This document shows positions 27,222-35,874 of a stretch of 64,000 nucleotides of DNA, in pieces. The stretch is taken from the NCBI GenBank assembly GCA_022842205.1, contig JALHQA010000008.1:62001-126000 (forward strand). The letters are read 5' to 3'. The stretch is from Hyphomicrobiales bacterium. GTDB taxonomy: Bacteria > Pseudomonadota > Alphaproteobacteria > Rhizobiales > Methylopilaceae. A model generated the notes under the pieces. That model did not search any database and was not told the origin of the DNA. It was given only the letters and a program-made list of their open reading frames with translations. The stretch's first letter is position 1. Each line of letters begins with the position of its first letter. The position numbers and the translations under genes were made by a program.

Positions 27222-28424
27222 ATGTCCGCGCTTCCTGACCTTGCGCCCGCAACCGCGGCCGCCGCGCCTTCCCCCCGCCCGTCGCTGGCGGGGCTGACGC
27301 GCGCCGGCCTGTCGGATGCGCTCGGCGAGGCCGGGGTGCCCGAGCGCGAGCGGCGCATGCGCACGAACCAGCTCTGGCACTGGATCTATCACCGCGGCGC
27401 GGTCTCGTTCGACGAGATGACCAATGTGTCGAAGACGCTGCGCGCGGCGCTCGCGGAGCGCTTCACGCTGGAGCGGCCGGAGATCGTCACCGAGCAGATA
27501 TCGACCGATGGCACGCGCAAATGGCTGATCCGCCTGCCGCCGAGCGGCAAGGATACGCGCCCGCACGAGATCGAGGCTGTGTACATACCCGAATCCGATC
27601 GCGGGACGCTGTGCGTCTCCTCGCAGGTCGGCTGCACGCTCGCCTGCACCTTCTGCCACACCGGCACGCAGACGCTGGTGCGCAATCTCACCGCAGCGGA
27701 GATCGTCGCGCAGCTTCTGATCGCGCGGGACCGGATCGGCGACTGGCCGGGCATGGAGCGCGCGAAGGACGGCCTCGTTCCCGACGCCGAGCGTGCGGTC
27801 ACCAACATCGTCTTCATGGGCATGGGCGAGCCGCTCTACAATCTCGACGAGGTCAAGGACGCGATCGAGGTGATTTCCGACGGCGACGGCCTCTCGCTGT
27901 CACGCCGCCGCATCACGGTTTCCACCTCGGGCGTCGTGCCGGAGATCGAACGGCTTGGCGCGGAATCCGGGCCGATGCTGGCGATCTCGCTGCACGCGAC
28001 CCATGACAAGCTCCGCAACGAGCTCGTACCGCTCAACAAGAAATACGACATCAGGGCACTGCTCGATGCCTGCCGCGCCTATCCCGGCGCCTCGAACGCG
28101 CGCCGCATCACCTTCGAATATGTGATGCTGAAGGGCGTCAACGACTCGGACGCCGAGGCCCGCGAACTGGTGCGGCTGCTGAAGGGCATTCCGGCCAAGA
28201 TCAATCTCATTCCGTTCAATCCCTGGCCCGGCACGAAATACGAGTGCTCGGACTGGGAGCGCATCGAGCAGTTCTCCGAGATCGTGTTCCGCGCCGGCTA
28301 TGCCTCGCCGGTACGTACGCCGCGCGGCCGCGACATTCTCGCCGCCTGCGGCCAGCTCAAATCCGCGACCGAGCGCCTCCGTGCCCGGGCGCGTCTTGCC
28401 ACGGAGGCGCCGGAGGCGGAGTGA
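27222..28424 (+). CDS. rlmN: Dual-specificity 23S rRNA/tRNA adenine-C2 methyltransferase RlmN
   Basis: RlmN methylates C2 of A2503 in 23S rRNA and A37 in some tRNAs. The radical-SAM CxxxCxxC is CTLACTFC (Cys138/142/145). The two catalytic cysteines match Cys131-type CVSSQVGC upstream and [11 protein letters not shown] (near 376) at the end. [33 protein letters not shown] and [13 protein letters not shown] are further signatures. It is 400 residues long. Its TGA overlaps the GTG start of the next gene. Confidence 0.97.
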   Translation: MSALPDLAPATAAAAPSPRPSLAGLTRAGLSDALGEAGVPERERRMRTNQLWHWIYHRGAVSFDEMTNVSKTLRAALAERFTLERPEIVTEQISTDGTRKWLIRLPPSGKDTRPHEIEAVYIPESDRGTLCVSSQVGCTLACTFCHTGTQTLVRNLTAAEIVAQLLIARDRIGDWPGMERAKDGLVPDAERAVTNIVFMGMGEPLYNLDEVKDAIEVISDGDGLSLSRRRITVSTSGVVPEIERLGAESGPMLAISLHATHDKLRNELVPLNKKYDIRALLDACRAYPGASNARRITFEYVMLKGVNDSDAEARELVRLLKGIPAKINLIPFNPWPGTKYECSDWERIEQFSEIVFRAGYASPVRTPRGRDILAACGQLKSATERLRARARLATEAPEAE

Positions 28425-28867
28425 GCACGCTTCTGCGCATCCTGTTTCTGGTTCCGCTCGGCTATGTGCTGGCGATTGTCGCCGCGGCGACCACCGCGGC
28501 GCTCGCCGAATGGCTGCGTGCCTACGGCCCCGTCGCCGACGATCCGGCGGCGCTCGGCATGACCGGCATGGTGGTCATGCTGGACTGGTTCATTTTGATG
28601 ATATTTGTCGGCACCGCGGCGGCGATACCGAGCCTCATCGCCATCGGCGCCGCCGAGGCGTTCGGGATCAAGAGCGCGCTCTATTTCTGCGGCGCGGGGC
28701 TTGCCGTCGCCTTCGTCACAAGTCTTGCCATCGATCCTTCGGGCATCCCGCCTTTCATGACGGAACCCGCGATCGCCGGCGCGGCGGGCCTTGCCGGCGG
28801 ACTCGTGTACTGGCTCGTTGCCGGACAATGGTCCGGACTTCTGGTTTCGGAACCCAAGCGCTCCTGA
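28421..28867 (+). CDS. Uncharacterised four-helix membrane protein
   Basis: A 148-residue protein with about four hydrophobic helices (near 5-28, 46-75, 82-102 and 117-138) separated by short loops; the segment [26 protein letters not shown] is notable. I do not recognise a family. The start is the GTG at 28421 in GTGA overlap with rlmN, preceded by CGGAGG, so it is translationally coupled to rlmN. It ends before the lemA group. The codon usage fits its neighbours and the frame looks genuine. Confidence 0.7.
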   Translation: MSTLLRILFLVPLGYVLAIVAAATTAALAEWLRAYGPVADDPAALGMTGMVVMLDWFILMIFVGTAAAIPSLIAIGAAEAFGIKSALYFCGAGLAVAFVTSLAIDPSGIPPFMTEPAIAGAAGLAGGLVYWLVAGQWSGLLVSEPKRS

Positions 28868-28931
28868 TCCCGTTTCCTTCGGCCCGCCTTCCGGTGTAGA
28901 GGAAGGACGGGGACTGACTGGAGGAATTTGC

Positions 28932-29516
28932 ATGCTGATCCGTCTGCGCGCCTTCGTGGCGGCCATCGTCCTCGGCGCCGTTGTCGCCGGTTGCGGCGTC
29001 AACACCATCCCGACTCTCGACGAGCAGGTGAAGAGCCGGTGGAGCGAGGTGCAGAACCAGTATCAGCGCCGCGCCGAACTCATTCCGAATCTCGTCGAGA
29101 CCGTGAAAGGTTTCGCCGCGCAGGAGCGCGAGACGCTGACCGCCGTCGTCGAGGCGCGCGCCAAGGCGACCTCGGTCAATGTCAGCGTCGACCAGCTCGA
29201 TGATCCGGAGCTGATGAAGCGTTTCCAGGAGGCGCAGAGCCAGCTCTCCGGTGCGCTCGGGCGGCTGATCGCGGTGTCGGAAAATTACCCCGACCTGAAA
29301 TCCAACCAGAACTTCCTTGCACTGCAGTCGCAGCTCGAAGGCACGGAGAACCGCATCGCGGTGTCGCGGCGCGACTACATCCAGTCGGTGCAGGCCTATA
29401 ACACAGAAGTCCGTACATTCCCCGGAATGCTGTGGGCCTTTGTCTGGGGCGCCAAGCCGAAAGCAACGTTCGAGACCGCGGAAGCCAACCAGACCGCACC
29501 CGAGGTGAAGTTCTAG
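28932..29516 (+). CDS. lemA: LemA family lipoprotein
   Basis: A 194-residue LemA protein with a signal peptide and lipobox VVAGC (Cys21), implying a lipidated, envelope-anchored form. The helical core contains VKSRWSEVQNQYQRRAELIPNLVETVKGFAAQERETL, the LemA hallmark, then LIAVSENYPDLKSNQNFLALQSQLEGTENRIAVSRRDY and NTEVRTFPGMLWA. LemA proteins act with TPM-domain membrane proteins in an unresolved envelope role; two TPM genes follow here. GAGGAATTTGC precedes the ATG. A 109-bp palindromic element begins 19 nt after its stop. Confidence 0.93.
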   Translation: MLIRLRAFVAAIVLGAVVAGCGVNTIPTLDEQVKSRWSEVQNQYQRRAELIPNLVETVKGFAAQERETLTAVVEARAKATSVNVSVDQLDDPELMKRFQEAQSQLSGALGRLIAVSENYPDLKSNQNFLALQSQLEGTENRIAVSRRDYIQSVQAYNTEVRTFPGMLWAFVWGAKPKATFETAEANQTAPEVKF

Positions 29517-29535
29517 TCTTGCGGCAAAACCCAAA

Positions 29536-29644
29536 CCTCATCCTGAGGAGGGCGCGGATCGCTCGTCTCGAAGGATGGGCGGCAGGCACCCTGTTTGCGG
29601 CCCATGCTTCGAGACGCCTGCTGCGCAGGCTCCTCAGCATGAGG
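29536..29644. repeat. 109-bp palindromic intergenic repeat element
   Basis: A near-perfect inverted repeat. The outer arms are CCTCATCCTGAGGAG (29536-29550) and CTCCTCAGCATGAGG (29630-29644); the inner arms are CGTCTCGAAGGATGGGC (29564-29580) and GCCCATGCTTCGAGACG (29600-29616). Each pair has one mismatch, both altering the same CATCC/CATGC motif. The outer arm is itself a small palindrome. This composition is typical of highly repeated intergenic elements in Bradyrhizobium/Rhodopseudomonas-type genomes. It fills the gap between lemA and the first TPM gene and overlaps that gene's start codon. No second copy is evident in this window. Confidence 0.85.
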
Positions 29645-30418
29645 ATGGTGATTGCGGCTGCGTTCTGCGCACTCGCCCTTACGCTCCCCGCGCTCGCCCA
29701 GACCTTTCCGCAGCTGACGAGCCGCGTCGTCGATAACGCCAACATCCTCGACATCCAGACCGAAGCCGAGATCGAGCAGAAGCTGATCGAGCTTGAGAAC
29801 AAGACAACAAGCCAGCTCGTCGTCGTGACATTGCCCTCACTCGAAGGCTACGAGATCGAGGACTACGGCTACCGGCTTGGCCGCCATTGGGGCATCGGGC
29901 AGAAGGACAGGAACAATGGCGCGCTGCTGATCGTCGCGCCGAACGAGCGCCGCGTTCGCATCGAGGTCGGCTACGGGCTCGAAGGCACGCTGACCGACGC
30001 GCTGACCTCCGTCCTCATCCACAACGCGATCCTGCCGCGCTTCCGCGCCGGCGATTTTCCGGGCGGCATCACGCGCGGGGTCGACGATCTGGTGCAGGTG
30101 CTGGAAGGCGACACCGAGTATGTCGCGCGCGCCGAACAGGCCAGCCGCGCTGAAACCGACGACAGCGATCTGATGTTCCAGATCATCATCTGGCTGTTCA
30201 TCGCGTTCTGGATCTGGCGGCTGTTCCGCCTCAACAGCCGGGGCAATGCCGCGCGCGGCCGGCGCCGCTCGTCCATGCCGTGGATCATCCCGACGGGAAT
30301 GGGAAGCGGCGGTGGCTTCTCGCGCGGCGGGTTCGGCGGAGGCTTCGGCGGCGGTGGTGGTGGATTTTCCGGCGGCGGAGGGTCGTTCGGCGGTGGCGGA
30401 TCGTCGGGGAGCTGGTGA
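29639..30418 (+). CDS. TPM-domain (YgcG-like) membrane protein
   Basis: A 259-residue protein: signal peptide (residues ~1-20, ALTLPALAQTFPQ), periplasmic TPM domain (SRVVDNANILDIQTEAEIEQKLIELENKTTSQLVVVTL, then GIGQKDRNNGALLIVAPNERRVRIEVGYGLEGTLTDA), one membrane helix near 180-198 and a glycine/serine-rich tail (GGGFSRGGFGGGFGGGGGGF). This is the YgcG/TPM_phosphatase build. Two in-frame ATGs exist (29639, 29645); the first lies inside the palindromic repeat's right arm. No strong ribosome site precedes either. It is part of lemA-TPM-TPM. Confidence 0.88.
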   Translation: MRMVIAAAFCALALTLPALAQTFPQLTSRVVDNANILDIQTEAEIEQKLIELENKTTSQLVVVTLPSLEGYEIEDYGYRLGRHWGIGQKDRNNGALLIVAPNERRVRIEVGYGLEGTLTDALTSVLIHNAILPRFRAGDFPGGITRGVDDLVQVLEGDTEYVARAEQASRAETDDSDLMFQIIIWLFIAFWIWRLFRLNSRGNAARGRRRSSMPWIIPTGMGSGGGFSRGGFGGGFGGGGGGFSGGGGSFGGGGSSGSW

Positions 30419-31038
30419 TGCCGAGCAGGAAGCTGACGCCCGCGCAGAACAAACGTATCGCCGCCGCCATTACGGCGGCGGAGAAAAAGACCTCCGGCGA
30501 AATTTTCGTCGTCGTGGCGCATCGTGCCGACGATTACCGGCTGGTGCCGGTGCTGTGGGCCGCCGTTGCGGCGCTCGTGCTTGTCTGGCCGCTGCTGTTG
30601 TTCACGGCGCTCGACATGCCGACGCTGCTGTTCGTGCAGGCCGCCATCTTTCTCGGCTGGTGCATCGCGCTGACGCCGGACGCGATCCGGTTGCGCGTGA
30701 TTCCGCCGCCACTGGCGGCCTCGAATGCCGAGCGCGCCGCGCGCGAGCAGTTTCTCTCCCATGGCATTCATCAGACGAAGGGCCGCACGGGCGTCCTGAT
30801 CTACGCGGCGCTCGCGGAACGGCGTGTCGAGATCGTCGCCGACGACGGGATCGCGCAAAAGGTCGACCAGGCGGAATGGGATGCCATCGCGGAAGAGGTG
30901 TGCGCCGGGGCGCGCGGCGAAAGGCTCGCTGCCGGGCTTGCGGACGCGGTGCGTCATTCCGGCGAGCTGCTGGCCAGACATTTTCCGCCGAAAAAGCGCA
31001 ATCGCGACGAATTGCCGAACCGGGTGGTGGAGCTCTGA
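30418..31038 (+). CDS. Second TPM-domain membrane protein
   Basis: A 206-residue protein whose ATG overlaps the stop of the previous TPM gene. It starts with a short soluble stretch (LTPAQNKRIAAAITAAEKKTSGEIFVVVAHRADDY), then two adjacent membrane helices (near 41-85), then a cytoplasmic or periplasmic TPM half (FLSHGIHQTKGRTGVLIYAALAERRVEIVADDGIAQKV) and a basic C-terminus. There is no signal peptide, unlike its neighbour. The T-x-x-TGVLIYAALAERRVEIVAD segment is the TPM core. It probably works with LemA and the upstream TPM protein. Confidence 0.85.
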   Translation: MPSRKLTPAQNKRIAAAITAAEKKTSGEIFVVVAHRADDYRLVPVLWAAVAALVLVWPLLLFTALDMPTLLFVQAAIFLGWCIALTPDAIRLRVIPPPLAASNAERAAREQFLSHGIHQTKGRTGVLIYAALAERRVEIVADDGIAQKVDQAEWDAIAEEVCAGARGERLAAGLADAVRHSGELLARHFPPKKRNRDELPNRVVEL

Positions 31039-31118
31039 CCTGCCGCCTCGTCTCGCTCGCGCGGACGGTATAGGCTGACGGTCAAGGTTCCGTCACGCGG
31101 ACCGGATAGGGAAGAGAA

Positions 31119-34100
31119 GTGACCCCAGCAGAACCGTCACGGCAGCCCGCGCCCGACGCAAAGGGCGAGTCCGGTTTCACGGACGTGCTCTTCGGCCATA
31201 CACCGGTCGAGGACATCGGCGACCTCACGCCCGCCGACCTCGCGCATCTTGCCGATCTGGCCTGGCGGCATCTGCAGCGGCGCGCCGATGGCCGCCACGA
31301 TCTGAAGATCTTCAATCCCGTTCTGCCGTCCGGCGCCGAGATCACGGTGATCGAGGCGGTCAACGACGACATGCCGTTCCTGCTCGACTCCACAATTGCC
31401 GAACTCGCGTCGCAGGGGATCGAGGCGCAGCTTGTCGCGCATCCGATTATCGACGTCATCCGCGACGACGACGGCAAGCTGCAGGCTCTCGGTGCAAAAG
31501 GCGTCGCCGAAAGCCTGATCCATCTTCATGTCGAGCGGATCGACGACGATGTCGAGCTGTCGGCGATCGAAGCCGAGCTCGATCGTACATATGCCGATAT
31601 CCGCGCCGCGACGAAGGATTTCAGCGCGATGTGCTCGCGCGTTGCCGACGAGATCGCCGAGCTCGCGCGCAATCCCGCCCCGGTCCCGGCGGAAGACCAG
31701 CGCGAGGCGCTCGACTTCCTGAACTGGCTTATCGACGGCAATTTCATCTTCGTGGGGCTGCGCGATTACCGCGATGTCGAGAACGCGCTCGCCAATACGC
31801 CGGATACCGCCGCCGACACCGGCCTCGGCATTCTGCGCGATCCGGAAGTGCGTGTCCTGCGGCGCGGCCGCAGCCTTGTCGCGATGACGCCGGAAATCCG
31901 CCAGTTTCTGAAGGAGCCGGTGCCGCTGATCGTCACCAAGGCATCGCTCCGCTCGCGCGTCCATCGCCGGACTCATCTCGATTATATCGGCATCAAGAGT
32001 TTTGGCCGCGGCGGACAGGTCGCCGGTGAATTGCGTGTCGTCGGCCTCTTTGCCGCGACGGCCTACAGCCGCCCGGCCGAGACGATCCCGCTGATCCGCC
32101 GCAAGCTTGATCTTGTCACGCGCCATGCCGGTTTCGAGCGCGGTTCGCACTCGGCGCGGTCGCTGGCGAATATTCTCGAGACATATCCGCGCGACGAACT
32201 GTTCCAGATCGATGTCGACACGCTGTTCGATTTTTCGATGCAGATGCTGGCGATCTACGAGCGGCCGCGCGTGCGCGCTCTGGCGCGCCTGGACCGTTTC
32301 GACCGCTTCGTGTCGGTGCTGGTCTACATCCCGCGCGACAAATACGATTCCGATGTCCGCGCGCGCGTCGGCGAAAAGCTGGCCGAGGTCTACCAAGGCC
32401 GCGTTTCTGCGTTTCACCCGAGCTTCATCGAAGGCGTGCCGCTGACGCGCGTGCATTACATCATCGGCCGCTATGAGGGTCCGACGCCGAAGGTCGATAT
32501 CGCGGCGCTGGAAAAGCTGATCGCCGCCGAGGTGCAGACCTGGGACGACCGGCTCAAGGACGCGCTGGTCCGTCATGACGGCACTGTGGGCCGCCGCCTT
32601 GCGAGCCGCTATGCGAAAAGCTTCACTGCCGGTTACCGCGAGGCGTTCAATGCGGATGCGGCGGTCGCGCATATTGCCCGCATCGAAAAACTGTCGGACG
32701 AGAGCCCGTTCGCCATTTCCTATGAGCCGCTTCCCGGCGAGACGGAGCGGATTTCGCTGAAGATTTTCCGGCTGAACCGGCCGATGCCGTTGACCGAGCG
32801 TGTGCCGATTCTCGGCGACATGGGTTTTGCGGCGGTCAACGAGCGCACATATCGCATAATCGCCGGGCCGCAGCGGCGCGTCTGGCTGCACGACATGGTC
32901 CTGACGCGCGCCGCTGGCGGGCCAATCGATCTCACCCTGTTGCGTGGACCGCTGACCGATCTTGCGGCGGCGCTCGGCCGCGGCGAGACTGAGAGCGACC
33001 GCTACAACGCACTGGTGCTCGAGGCCGCGCTTGACTGGCGGGAGGCGGCGCTGCTGCGCGCCATCTCGCGCTATCTTCGGCAGATCAACATCGCTTTCAG
33101 CCACGACTATATGGCCGGCACGCTCGTCAGGCATGCGCCGGTCGCGCGGCAGATCGTCGACCTGTTCCGGGCCCGCCTCGATCCGGAGCGCAAGGATCGT
33201 GAAGCTGCCGAGGCCGACATACTTTCCGCCATCGAGACGGCGCTGAACGCCGTCGAGAGCCTCGACGAAGACCGCATCCTGCGCCGTTTCGTCAACATCG
33301 TGCGCAGCATGGTACGTACAAACGTCTTCCAGCGCGATGAGGCCGGCCGGCCGAAGACTGTCATTTCGTTCAAGCTTGCGACGCCTGATGTCGAGCAGCT
33401 GCCGGCGCCGCGTCCGCTCTTTGAGATTTTCCTTACCTCGCCGCGTGTCGAGGGCCTGCATCTCAGGTTCGGCCGCGTCGCGCGCGGCGGCCTCCGATGG
33501 TCCGATCGTCCGGAGGATTTCCGCACCGAGATTCTCGGTCTCGTGAAGGCGCAGCAGGTCAAGAACGCGGTCATCGTGCCGACGGGAGCGAAGGGCGGTT
33601 TCGTGCCGAAGAAGCTGCCGCCGGCTTCCGACCGTCAGGCGTGGCTGGCGGAAGGCACCGAGGCCTATCGCATCTTCATCGGCGCATTGCTCGATCTGAC
33701 CGACAACATCGCGGGCGGAAAGATCGTGCCGCCGGCGGACACGGTGAGGCACGACGGCGACGATCCCTATTTTGTCGTCGCCGCCGACAAGGGCACGGCG
33801 ACCTTCTCCGATACCGCCAACGCGATTGCGCTCGCGCGCGGTTTCTGGCTTGGCGATGCCTTCGCGTCCGGCGGCTCGGCCGGTTACGACCACAAGAAGA
33901 TGGGCATCACCGCGCGCGGCGCGTGGGAGGCGGTGAAACGCCATTTCCGCGAGATCGACATCGACATCCAGACAACGCCGTTCACCGTCGCGGGCGTCGG
34001 CGACATGTCGGGCGATGTGTTCGGCAACGGCATGCTGCTGTCGAAAAAGATCCGCCTGATCGCCGCGTTCGATCATCGCGACATCTTCATCGACCCCGAT

Positions 34101-35852
34101 CCCGATCCGGCGACAGGCCGGGACGAGCGCAAAAGGCTGTTCGACCTGCCGCGCTCAAGCTGGCAGGACTACGCCAAGAACCTGATCTCGAAGGGCGGCG
34201 GGGTTTTCCCGCGCTCGTCGAAGTCCATACCGCTCTCGCCGGAGATCAAGGCGTTGACCGGCCTGACCGCGGACGCCGTCACGCCGCAGGTGCTGATGCG
34301 CGCGGTGCTGAAGCTCGATGTCGATCTGTTGTTCTTCGGCGGCATCGGCACCTATATCCGCGCCTCGCAGGAGAGCGATGCCGATGCCGGCGACCGCGCC
34401 AATGATCCGATCCGCATCACTGGCAAGGAAGTGCGCGCGGCTGTGATCGGCGAGGGCGCCAATCTCGGCATGACGCAGCTCGGCCGTATCGAGGCCGGAT
34501 TGAACGGCGTGCGCCTCAACACCGACGCCATCGATAATTCCGCAGGCGTCAATACGTCGGACTACGAGGTCAATATCAAGATCGCGCTGGCGCCTGCGCT
34601 GGCCTCAGGCCGCCTCGATGCCGGGGCGCGCGAGGCGCTGCTCGCCGGGATGACCGATGATGTGGCGAGCCTCGTTCTCGCCAACAACCACCGCCAGACG
34701 CTTGCCCTGTCGCTCGCCCGCCGACGCGGCGCCGAGGATACCGGCTTCGAGCAGATGCTGATGCAGGCTCTGGAAGGTGAGGGCCTGCTCGATCGCGCGG
34801 TCGAATTCCTGCCGGACGATACCGAACTCGCGCGCCGTCTGCGCGACGGCGACCTGCTGACGCGGCCGGAGCTCGCCGTTCTGCTTGCCTACGCCAAGAT
34901 AGCGCTGTTTTCCGCGCTGCTGGAAACCGGCGTGCCGGACGATCCTTATCTCGGCCGCGAACTCGCGCGCTATTTCCCGGCGGCGATGCGCGAGACATTC
35001 CGCGAGGACATCGACGGCCATCGCCTGCGCCGCGAGATCATCGCCACGCGCCTCGTCAATGCGATGATCGATCTCGGCGGTCCGTCGCTGCTGGTGCGTC
35101 TGCACGGTGCTGATGCGCACCAGGCCGCCGCCGCTTTCGCCGCCGTGGTCAACGCGTTCCGCCTGAACGAACTGCTCGCCGAGCTCGACGCGCTGGACGC
35201 CAAAATTTCCGGCGCGCTGCAGCTCGACCTCTACGGCGCGGTACAGGATCTCCTGCTGTCGCGCATGCCGTGGTTTCTGCGGCATGGCGATCTGTCGGAG
35301 GGGCTTGAATCCGTCGTGCGCCGTTTCCGCGACGGCCTCGATCTCGTGCGCGATACGCTGGCGGCGGCGCTGGCGCCCGAGGCCGAGGCGCACCGACAGG
35401 CGCGTGCTGCCGAGTTGCGCATGGCGGGCGTTCCGGACGAACTCGCGCTGTGGCTGGCAAGTCTCCCGGCGCTCGAGAGCGCGCCCGATGTCGTTGTGGT
35501 CGCCGAACTCTCGGGCCGTTCCATCGCCGATGCGGCGGCGACGCTGTTTGCCGTCAACGACCGTTTCGATCTCGACGCCCTGCGCGCGGCGGCAGCCCGG
35601 CTCGGCGCCGCGGACCATTATGAGCGCGTCGCCGCCGACCGTGCGCTGGCGCAGATCGCGGGGGCGGCGCGCGCCATCGCGGCCGGCGCCGCGCGCCACG
35701 GATCGGGCAGGAACGCGGTCCGCGTCTGGGAGGAGGGGTGCCCGGGCGCCGCAAAGGCGGCGAAAGCGCTGGACGACATCGTCCGTTCCGGTCTTTCGCT
35801 TGCCAAGCTCTCCGTCGCCGCCGATCTTCTCAGCGAACTCGCCGCAAGCTGA
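31119..35852 (+). CDS. gdhZ: NAD-specific glutamate dehydrogenase, large (~180 kDa) type
   Basis: A 1,577-residue NAD-GDH oxidising glutamate to 2-oxoglutarate, usually catabolic. The N-terminal half carries ACT-like regulatory regions. The catalytic core has GGLRWSDRPEDFRTEILGLVKAQQVKN and PTGAKGGFVPKKLP (near 785-830), then GVGDMSGDVFGNGMLLS, the nucleotide-binding segment, and GEGANLGMTQLGRIE. A long helical C-terminal region follows. The start is the GTG at 31119 with AGGGAAGAGAA upstream. Length and architecture match the Caulobacter/Rhizobiales L_180 class. A transporter gene follows 22 nt later. Confidence 0.96.
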   Translation: MTPAEPSRQPAPDAKGESGFTDVLFGHTPVEDIGDLTPADLAHLADLAWRHLQRRADGRHDLKIFNPVLPSGAEITVIEAVNDDMPFLLDSTIAELASQGIEAQLVAHPIIDVIRDDDGKLQALGAKGVAESLIHLHVERIDDDVELSAIEAELDRTYADIRAATKDFSAMCSRVADEIAELARNPAPVPAEDQREALDFLNWLIDGNFIFVGLRDYRDVENALANTPDTAADTGLGILRDPEVRVLRRGRSLVAMTPEIRQFLKEPVPLIVTKASLRSRVHRRTHLDYIGIKSFGRGGQVAGELRVVGLFAATAYSRPAETIPLIRRKLDLVTRHAGFERGSHSARSLANILETYPRDELFQIDVDTLFDFSMQMLAIYERPRVRALARLDRFDRFVSVLVYIPRDKYDSDVRARVGEKLAEVYQGRVSAFHPSFIEGVPLTRVHYIIGRYEGPTPKVDIAALEKLIAAEVQTWDDRLKDALVRHDGTVGRRLASRYAKSFTAGYREAFNADAAVAHIARIEKLSDESPFAISYEPLPGETERISLKIFRLNRPMPLTERVPILGDMGFAAVNERTYRIIAGPQRRVWLHDMVLTRAAGGPIDLTLLRGPLTDLAAALGRGETESDRYNALVLEAALDWREAALLRAISRYLRQINIAFSHDYMAGTLVRHAPVARQIVDLFRARLDPERKDREAAEADILSAIETALNAVESLDEDRILRRFVNIVRSMVRTNVFQRDEAGRPKTVISFKLATPDVEQLPAPRPLFEIFLTSPRVEGLHLRFGRVARGGLRWSDRPEDFRTEILGLVKAQQVKNAVIVPTGAKGGFVPKKLPPASDRQAWLAEGTEAYRIFIGALLDLTDNIAGGKIVPPADTVRHDGDDPYFVVAADKGTATFSDTANAIALARGFWLGDAFASGGSAGYDHKKMGITARGAWEAVKRHFREIDIDIQTTPFTVAGVGDMSGDVFGNGMLLSKKIRLIAAFDHRDIFIDPDPDPATGRDERKRLFDLPRSSWQDYAKNLISKGGGVFPRSSKSIPLSPEIKALTGLTADAVTPQVLMRAVLKLDVDLLFFGGIGTYIRASQESDADAGDRANDPIRITGKEVRAAVIGEGANLGMTQLGRIEAGLNGVRLNTDAIDNSAGVNTSDYEVNIKIALAPALASGRLDAGAREALLAGMTDDVASLVLANNHRQTLALSLARRRGAEDTGFEQMLMQALEGEGLLDRAVEFLPDDTELARRLRDGDLLTRPELAVLLAYAKIALFSALLETGVPDDPYLGRELARYFPAAMRETFREDIDGHRLRREIIATRLVNAMIDLGGPSLLVRLHGADAHQAAAAFAAVVNAFRLNELLAELDALDAKISGALQLDLYGAVQDLLLSRMPWFLRHGDLSEGLESVVRRFRDGLDLVRDTLAAALAPEAEAHRQARAAELRMAGVPDELALWLASLPALESAPDVVVVAELSGRSIADAAATLFAVNDRFDLDALRAAAARLGAADHYERVAADRALAQIAGAARAIAAGAARHGSGRNAVRVWEEGCPGAAKAAKALDDIVRSGLSLAKLSVAADLLSELAAS

Positions 35853-35874
35853 TCCCCGGAAACCGATCTACCCC

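Noticed and set aside
30300-30418. Gly-Gly-Gly-rich stretch as a DNA repeat or mobile element
   Set aside because: It encodes the glycine-rich tail typical of YgcG/TPM proteins; the repetition follows from the protein sequence.
31137-34076. 979-codon leftward frame inside gdhZ
   Set aside because: Antisense shadow of the NAD-glutamate dehydrogenase core; the composition is Arg/Asp/Gln/His-rich and no family pattern is visible.
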